Of a stretch of DNA of 64,000 bases, positions 59,615 to 64,000 are shown in pieces. A program made the translations under genes and the position numbers. Source of the stretch: Bog-473 sp963750075 (GTDB lineage: Bacteria; Actinomycetota; Acidimicrobiia; Acidimicrobiales; RAAP-2). The notes beneath the pieces were generated by a model that saw nothing but the letters and a program-made list of their open reading frames with translations, was not told where the DNA came from and did not search any database. The stretch covers positions 186,001 to 250,000 of the forward strand of contig CAVVPG010000002.1 of the NCBI GenBank assembly GCA_963750075.1, written 5' to 3'. Position 1 is the stretch's first letter, and each line of letters opens with the position of its first letter.

Positions 59615-60844
59615 TCAGCCGAGGAGCGTTCGTGCGTAATGGTCGTTCGGGCCAGTAACCCCGGGGAGCACGAAGAAGTATCCACCGCCAGTCGGGCTGA
59701 TGTAGTCGACGAGTGGTTCGCCGATCAGGCGGATTTGAGTTGCTTCGAATTGCCGTCGAATGTCCTGTTGGAAGCAGTTGAAGATGAGTCCCATGTCCAG
59801 GTTCCCGTTGCTGTCGATCCCGCGGTCGTAGCTGACGCCACGGCGAAGAATCCGGCTGAGATCAGTTGCCGGGGTGCGCGGATTCGAGAGACGTATGTGC
59901 GCGGCCAGGCTGATGCTGTTGCCTCTTGGATCTGCGGCATAGTTGGGGATGTCCGTCTCCTTGTTGCCGTCGAGGGGTGCCCCGCTGTCCTTGCGCCGCC
60001 CGATCATGGTCTCTTGTTCATTTAGCGACACACGGTCCCAGAACTCGACCAGCATCCGGATGATGCGGACCACCTGATAGGTGCCCCCAGCAGTCCACGC
60101 GGGTTCAGGGTTGGCGCCGTTGACCCAGACGAGGCGGCCCATCTCAGTCGCGTCGGTGACGTCGGGATTAGCGATGCCGTCCTTGAAGCCGAGCAGGTTG
60201 CGCTGAGTGCCGGTTGGGCGTGGGCCGTTGGCGAACCCGTCGATACGCCATCGCAGTTGCATGGTGCCGCGGGTGTGGCGGGCGATCTGGCGCAGAGCGT
60301 GGAGGACGATGTCGTGACTGTCGGCACGGAGTTGGACGATCAGGTCACCGTGGCATTCGGCGGGGTTGAGGTTGTCGTTGGGAAAGGAGCGCATGGTCGT
60401 CAGATGGGCGGGTCGCTTTGCCGCGAGCTCGTAGCGGCCATCGAAGAGCGAGGCACCGACGCCGACTGTGACGGTCAGCGAACCGGCCTGTTCGGGCGCG
60501 GGGCCGAGGATGCCGTTGTCGGCGGGCGGTGCTTTAGGACCGAGGTCGGGGGGTGCGTTGGGTCCAGTGAGCAGGCGGGCCTGGTCGGTGAGGGTCTGAA
60601 AGAGCGTGTTCAGGCCGTCGCGGTCGGGGGTGATGACGTCGAATACGGCCATGATCGAGTCGCTGGGAGGGGTCTCGAGGATGCCGGCTTGGTGCTCGCC
60701 GTAGAACGACGGCGTCACCGTGCTGGCGGCGGCAGGTGTTCCTCGTATCAGTCCGCTGGCTCCGGGGAGGAGCGTGCCAACTCCCATCGCCGCACCTCCC
60801 AGGGCGGCTCCTTGGAGTAGCTGTCGGCGTGAGATCTCGGCCAT
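59615..60844 (-). CDS. efeB: deferrochelatase/peroxidase EfeB (DyP type), Tat-exported
   Basis: A 409-residue dye-decolorizing peroxidase. The twin-arginine signal SRRQLLQGAALGG is at residues 5-17, followed by an Ala-rich cleavage region near 40. The DyP motif GFKDGIANP (GxxDG) carries the distal Asp, and AAHIRLSNPR holds the proximal His and distal Arg. It oxidises ferrous iron outside the membrane or removes iron from heme. The ATG at 60844 follows AAAGGG. Last gene of the efeUOB operon. Confidence 0.9.
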   Translation of the reverse strand: MAEISRRQLLQGAALGGAAMGVGTLLPGASGLIRGTPAAASTVTPSFYGEHQAGILETPPSDSIMAVFDVITPDRDGLNTLFQTLTDQARLLTGPNAPPDLGPKAPPADNGILGPAPEQAGSLTVTVGVGASLFDGRYELAAKRPAHLTTMRSFPNDNLNPAECHGDLIVQLRADSHDIVLHALRQIARHTRGTMQLRWRIDGFANGPRPTGTQRNLLGFKDGIANPDVTDATEMGRLVWVNGANPEPAWTAGGTYQVVRIIRMLVEFWDRVSLNEQETMIGRRKDSGAPLDGNKETDIPNYAADPRGNSISLAAHIRLSNPRTPATDLSRILRRGVSYDRGIDSNGNLDMGLIFNCFQQDIRRQFEATQIRLIGEPLVDYISPTGGGYFFVLPGVTGPNDHYARTLLG

Positions 60845-60870
60845 GACGGGGCGTCCCTTTCTGCGGGCGG

Positions 60871-62118
60871 TCACTTGGCGCTGGGTGGGAGCTCGAGGAT
60901 GTCGGGGATCGGAGCCAGGTCTTCGACCATCTGGCTCACCGCCCCGTCGACGGTTTCGCGCTGGGTCAGTGTGAGATCGCTCAGGGCTGTCCACGATCCG
61001 TCGGGGCGTTGGAATCTGTCGAGGGTCACCGCGAGCGTCTCGAGTTCGCTCTTCACCCGTGCGAGCAGTTGCGGATTGCGAGACGACAGCGGCTCTTGAA
61101 GGGTGCTCAGGACGACGAGCGTGGCGTCCACATCGGCTCGAAGAGTGGCCAGATTGGTGTGGCTGCCTACGTCGTCGATTCCCGTCAACTCGAACTGCAG
61201 TCCGTTTTCCAGGATCTCGTGCGAGCGCAGCGCAAGGTCACGGGGGTCCGTGTGTTGTTGGGGGAAGGCTGCGATAAGCCCGTGGACGTCGGAGTCCAGT
61301 TGCTCCGCAGTCGCCGCTGGATCAGCGCCGGGAGGCTGTTGCCACAGCTCTCGTTCGAGACGCAAGAACCCGGTGAAACCCGGATCGTTGACCCCGCCGG
61401 ACAGGCCGTTCGGCCGCCCATTGATCTTGGCGTCGAAGTCTCCGAAGGTGCCGTAAGCGGCACCCAGGCGTATGTAATCGAGATGCGCCTGCAGCCACAA
61501 GGCCCTCGTCTGCGGAGAAACTCCGCTGTTGCGGACTGCGGCGGTGAGAGCATCGGTGTCGGATACCAGAGTGGCGAGCATGGTGGCAACCTTCGCCCGG
61601 TACTGCTGCGTGGCGGAATCCAGCTCGGTGGCGGTCACGGGCGTGTAGCCCGCAGAAAGCCCGGTGGCCCTGCCCGAAGCCTGGCTCAGGGTGGAGAAGG
61701 TTTGGTGCCCATCGGGAGTGACGCATCGCCACACGAATGAGCCAGCCGCCAGACCGGCGGCGAGGGTCCGCGACGTTCCAGGAGCCAGCCCCTCAATCTC
61801 GCCGTGAGCGGTCGTCCGGTTGGCATCCATGAGGTAGACCTCGACGACCTGCGACGAGGTGTTGTCGATGTCGAAGGTCCGCTGCCCGGCGGGGCCCGCT
61901 GTCCAGTTGGGCGCGCAGCCCGAGTTGGTCACGGTGATCGCTGCGGTTCCCGCACTGGACTTGGGTCCGACCGCAATGATGAACCCTGTCGTTGCTGCTA
62001 CCAAAACGGCGGCGACTCCCCCGCTGACCAGGAGACGGCTACGTCCGAGGCCCCTTCCCGCCGGAGTGTTGACCTGCTCGGGCGAAGCACTGTCGGGATC
62101 CGGTCTTGCTGCAGCCAC
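60871..62118 (-). CDS. efeO: EfeO iron-binding lipoprotein-like protein, HxxE motif altered
   Basis: A 415-residue EfeO. An N-terminal membrane segment (LLVSGGVAAVLVAATTGFII near 33-52) is followed by a cupredoxin-like domain (about 60-150) and the M75 imelysin domain. The family motif HxxE, usually in FTG-F-H-R-x-E, reads FTGFLRLERELW, so His is Leu while Glu stays. Other landmarks are AHLDYIRLGAAYGTFGDFD and NDPGFTG. The GTG at 62118 is the best start, but an earlier one coupled to efeU is possible. It should bind iron for EfeU; the missing His may weaken that. Confidence 0.85.
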   Translation of the reverse strand: MAAARPDPDSASPEQVNTPAGRGLGRSRLLVSGGVAAVLVAATTGFIIAVGPKSSAGTAAITVTNSGCAPNWTAGPAGQRTFDIDNTSSQVVEVYLMDANRTTAHGEIEGLAPGTSRTLAAGLAAGSFVWRCVTPDGHQTFSTLSQASGRATGLSAGYTPVTATELDSATQQYRAKVATMLATLVSDTDALTAAVRNSGVSPQTRALWLQAHLDYIRLGAAYGTFGDFDAKINGRPNGLSGGVNDPGFTGFLRLERELWQQPPGADPAATAEQLDSDVHGLIAAFPQQHTDPRDLALRSHEILENGLQFELTGIDDVGSHTNLATLRADVDATLVVLSTLQEPLSSRNPQLLARVKSELETLAVTLDRFQRPDGSWTALSDLTLTQRETVDGAVSQMVEDLAPIPDILELPPSAK

Positions 62119-62147
62119 GGAGCCGATGTCCGCGGCCGGCGATGTGG

Positions 62148-63000
62148 TCAGTCGGTCGGCTCGCGCCGGCTTCGTTGCCTTGAGTGACTTCGCCGGGTCA
62201 AGACCACGAATGCAATCATCACGGGCAGCAGATAAGCGAGGTAGCCGACTACCTGCAGCACGGTCATGGTCCCGGTGAGGTTGAAGACGCCTTCGACGAT
62301 CCGGGCATACCAGGCAGAGGGGTCGACGTGAGCCGTCAGATCGAAGGCATTCGTGGTGAGCCCTGGCAGGATGTTCGCTCCCTGCAACTCGCGCAACCCG
62401 TAGCCGACGACGCCAGCCGCAACGACGATCAGCGCAGCGCCGGTCCAGGTGAAGAATCGCGAGAGGTTGATACGCATCGCCTGGCGGTAGAGCGCCCAAC
62501 ACAGAACGGTAGCGCCGAGTAGGCCGATCAGCGCTCCTATGAGTGGTCCAGTTGACTCGCTCGCGTCTGCGGGTCGTGCTCCACAGAAAGAGCGCCGTCT
62601 CCAACCCCTCTCGGGCGACTGACAAGAACGCCGTCACGAAGAGGACCGATCCGCCGACGACCAGTGCCACTTCGGTCCGGGCGCGCAGCTCTACCGACAG
62701 GGTGCGAGCGGTTCGTCGCATCCAAAAGACCATCCACGTGACGAACCCGACAGCAACCAGGCTCAGGACGCCGCCGATGGCCTCTTGTCCCGCAGTCGAA
62801 AGGTCCGCGGCCGCAAAGGTGAGAACCGCCCCGAACGCCAGGCTCAACGCTCCAGCACACGCGACCCCGGTCCACAGCTGGACGAGCCGGTCTCGACGGC
62901 GGCCCCGCACCACCGCGGCGACCAGAATCGACACGATCAACCCGGCCTCCAAGCCCTCCCGTAGTCCGATAAGGAGGTTGGGAACAGCATCACTCCACAC
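62148..63000 (-). pseudogene. efeU: EfeU/FTR1 iron permease, one-base frameshift
   Basis: The ferric iron permease of the operon, split between two frames. The first part reads LLIGLREGLEAGLIVS (first RExxE) up to SVAREGLETALFLWS (second RExxE). After about 62571-62577 the homology resumes one base later, as GPLIGALIGLL, INLSRFFTWTG and the final helices to a stop at 62148. Removing one base would give 283 residues, a normal length. The GTG at 63000 has GGAG eight bases before it. It may be a sequencing or assembly error or a recent mutation. Confidence 0.75.
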
Positions 63001-63476
63001 CAGCGGCTCCGAACACGAAGACAACCGCTTTCGGCGAGGTGAGGACCTGCGAACGTGGCTGGCGGACGAAGCTGGAGAGTTGGAGGAGAGTGCTTGTTGC
63101 CGCTGGCCTGCCCATACCTGGCTTAGGTTACCCTAATATTAGGGTGGCCTAAGTCAGGATGGCGAGGGAGCGCACGGGGGTCGGAAGATGGCCAGGTGCC
63201 GCTCAGTCCGGGGCGTGGTCTCTTCACTCCCCGCGTGCCGTATTAGGCAAGGCACCACCCGGGTCGGATCACTGGGCTTCCACCGGTCTGACGGACTCGG
63301 TGCCGTGGGGGATGGAGAGCATTGATCCCAGCGGTATGGAACGGCCCCTGAACCGTGGGCCTCCCTGCGCCGCCATCCCCTCGGTACCGCGGTTCGGCAA
63401 GGTGAGTTCAGTTCGCTGCCGGGCACGGGTGACGTAGCACGGCCATAAGTGGCCTATCGCAATCCCAGTAGCCAAA
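63001..63476. other. spacer upstream of efeU, iron box inside
   Basis: No gene is supported. It contains the DtxR-like box (63122-63153), which lies 122 nt before the efeU start. Some open frames cross it but have no homology. Confidence 0.6.
63122..63153. promoter_or_regulatory. DtxR/IdeR-type iron box
   Basis: A 32-bp near-palindrome has CTTAGG and CCTAAG at its ends and a perfect 16-bp centre ACCCTAATATTAGGGT. It matches the style of actinobacterial iron boxes (TTAGGTTAG-x-CTAACCTAA). It predicts repression of efeUOB when iron is plentiful. Confidence 0.65.
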
Positions 63477-63842
63477 GTGGGTCACCGATGCGATAATCGC
63501 GAAGTGCCGGTGGAGGGCCACCTATACGGCGAACGAGTGTGGTTCTACGATGCGCGGGGCCAAGTGCGCAGGATGGGGGTTTCAACTCACGCAGACTCCA
63601 CCATGGTCATCTCGCTATGGCAGGGCGACGTATGCACCGGCACCTTCCGGTTGCCCGCCAACGATGCGGCACGCCTCATTTCCACGCTCGCCTATGGGAT
63701 GACTGAAGCGATTCCGGGTCAGAGGCCGCCTGATTCTGAAGTAGGTCCGAGCCGACTTAGCCAGATCTGGTCGCGAATCTTGCGCCATCTATTCGTCCGA
63801 TCATCGGGAACGACCGAGACTCATCTTCGGTTGCTCAAGTAG
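63477..63842 (+). CDS. hypothetical protein
   Basis: A 121-residue protein with no membrane segment. The core GERVWFYDARGQVRRMGVST followed by STMVISLWQGDVCTGTFRLPANDAARLIS looks like a small beta domain; the last third is basic (RILRHLFVRSS). I do not recognise the family, though a similar FRLP-x-x-DAARLIS pattern occurs in short actinobacterial unknowns. The GTG at 63477 or another at 63504 could start it. It is transcribed away from the efe operon. Confidence 0.5.
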   Translation: MGHRCDNREVPVEGHLYGERVWFYDARGQVRRMGVSTHADSTMVISLWQGDVCTGTFRLPANDAARLISTLAYGMTEAIPGQRPPDSEVGPSRLSQIWSRILRHLFVRSSGTTETHLRLLK

Positions 63843-63956
63843 GCCGCCATTCCAGATCGGAGGTCTACGTCCAGAAGTGCCCCACTTCGCCAATCGGGAT
63901 CGAGCGCATCCGAAGAGGAGTTGGCTCGCTCGCACATATGAACCAAACTTCGGGCC

Positions 63957-64000
63957 ATGGCTGGAATGGCCGACGAAGTGATGGATCTACTCTCGACGTC
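63957..64000 (+). CDS. possible start of a gene cut by the window end
   Basis: ATG at 63957 opens MAGMADEVMDLLST, which looks like a normal N-terminus, and continues past the last base. No strong ribosome site is seen; evidence is only the reading and its acidic-hydrophobic pattern. Confidence 0.25.
   Translation, partial: MAGMADEVMDLLST

Noticed and set aside
60871..63024. Single 717-codon frame joining EfeU start and EfeO
   Set aside because: The middle part is out-of-frame EfeU; the real EfeU C-terminus is in another frame. Two genes with a frameshift in the first explain it better than a fusion.

Overview
This is a gene-dense, high-GC actinobacterial chromosome segment. I infer an Acidimicrobiia-type organism. 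The clues are secreted proteins built from GYWLVASDGG-type repeats, an F420-type (Ddn-like) reductase, many GTG starts, and many genes that appear to be leaderless (TAnnnT box, then 6-7 nt, then the start codon). No rRNA gene, complete tRNA, CRISPR array or transposase gene was seen.

Region 1 (1-17.4 kb) holds the 3' end of a ClpB-type chaperone, a methyltransferase and a DJ-1/PfpI protein, then de novo purine synthesis in two blocks: purA-purD-purB-purC-purS-purQ and purL-purF-purM-pyrE. The blocks are separated by a DUF222/HNH nuclease-like gene, a basic hypothetical protein, a membrane protein, a methyltransferase and a patatin. Most pur genes overlap by 4 to 8 nt, implying translational coupling.

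Region 2 (17.5-47.6 kb) is accessory. It starts and ends with large secreted repeat proteins. Between them lie a possible epoxidation/hydrolysis cluster (serine hydrolase, epoxide hydrolase, limonene-monooxygenase-like flavoprotein, zinc alcohol dehydrogenase); a divergent SDR, unknown protein and phosphotransferase; two 14-TM exporters, one divergent from an HxlR regulator; an amidase and an Old Yellow Enzyme homologue; a PAS/GGDEF protein divergent from a TetR gene with a perfect 16-bp palindrome; a GntR gene; an enoyl-CoA hydratase-like gene; and an ECF sigma/anti-sigma pair with a flavoprotein and a secreted propeller protein.

Region 3 (47.9-59.2 kb) is flanked by two 48-bp direct repeats (one mismatch) that look like the 3' half of a tRNA-Phe gene. 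Each is followed at the same distance by a second conserved block, as expected of an attachment site. Inside are an SDR, a zinc-ribbon protein, dodecin, a 56-residue basic protein and a six-gene membrane complex with a divergent ArsR regulator. The set matches the Mycobacterium tuberculosis Rv0081-Rv0087 (hyc) locus. The large subunit lacks the cysteines that bind Ni-Fe, so this is probably an energy-converting hydrogenase-related (Ehr) complex and not a hydrogenase. No integrase is visible.

Region 4 (59.6-64 kb) is an efeUOB iron-uptake operon behind a DtxR/IdeR-like box. As sequenced, efeU carries a one-base frameshift, and EfeO lacks the His of its HxxE motif. A hypothetical gene and perhaps the start of another follow.
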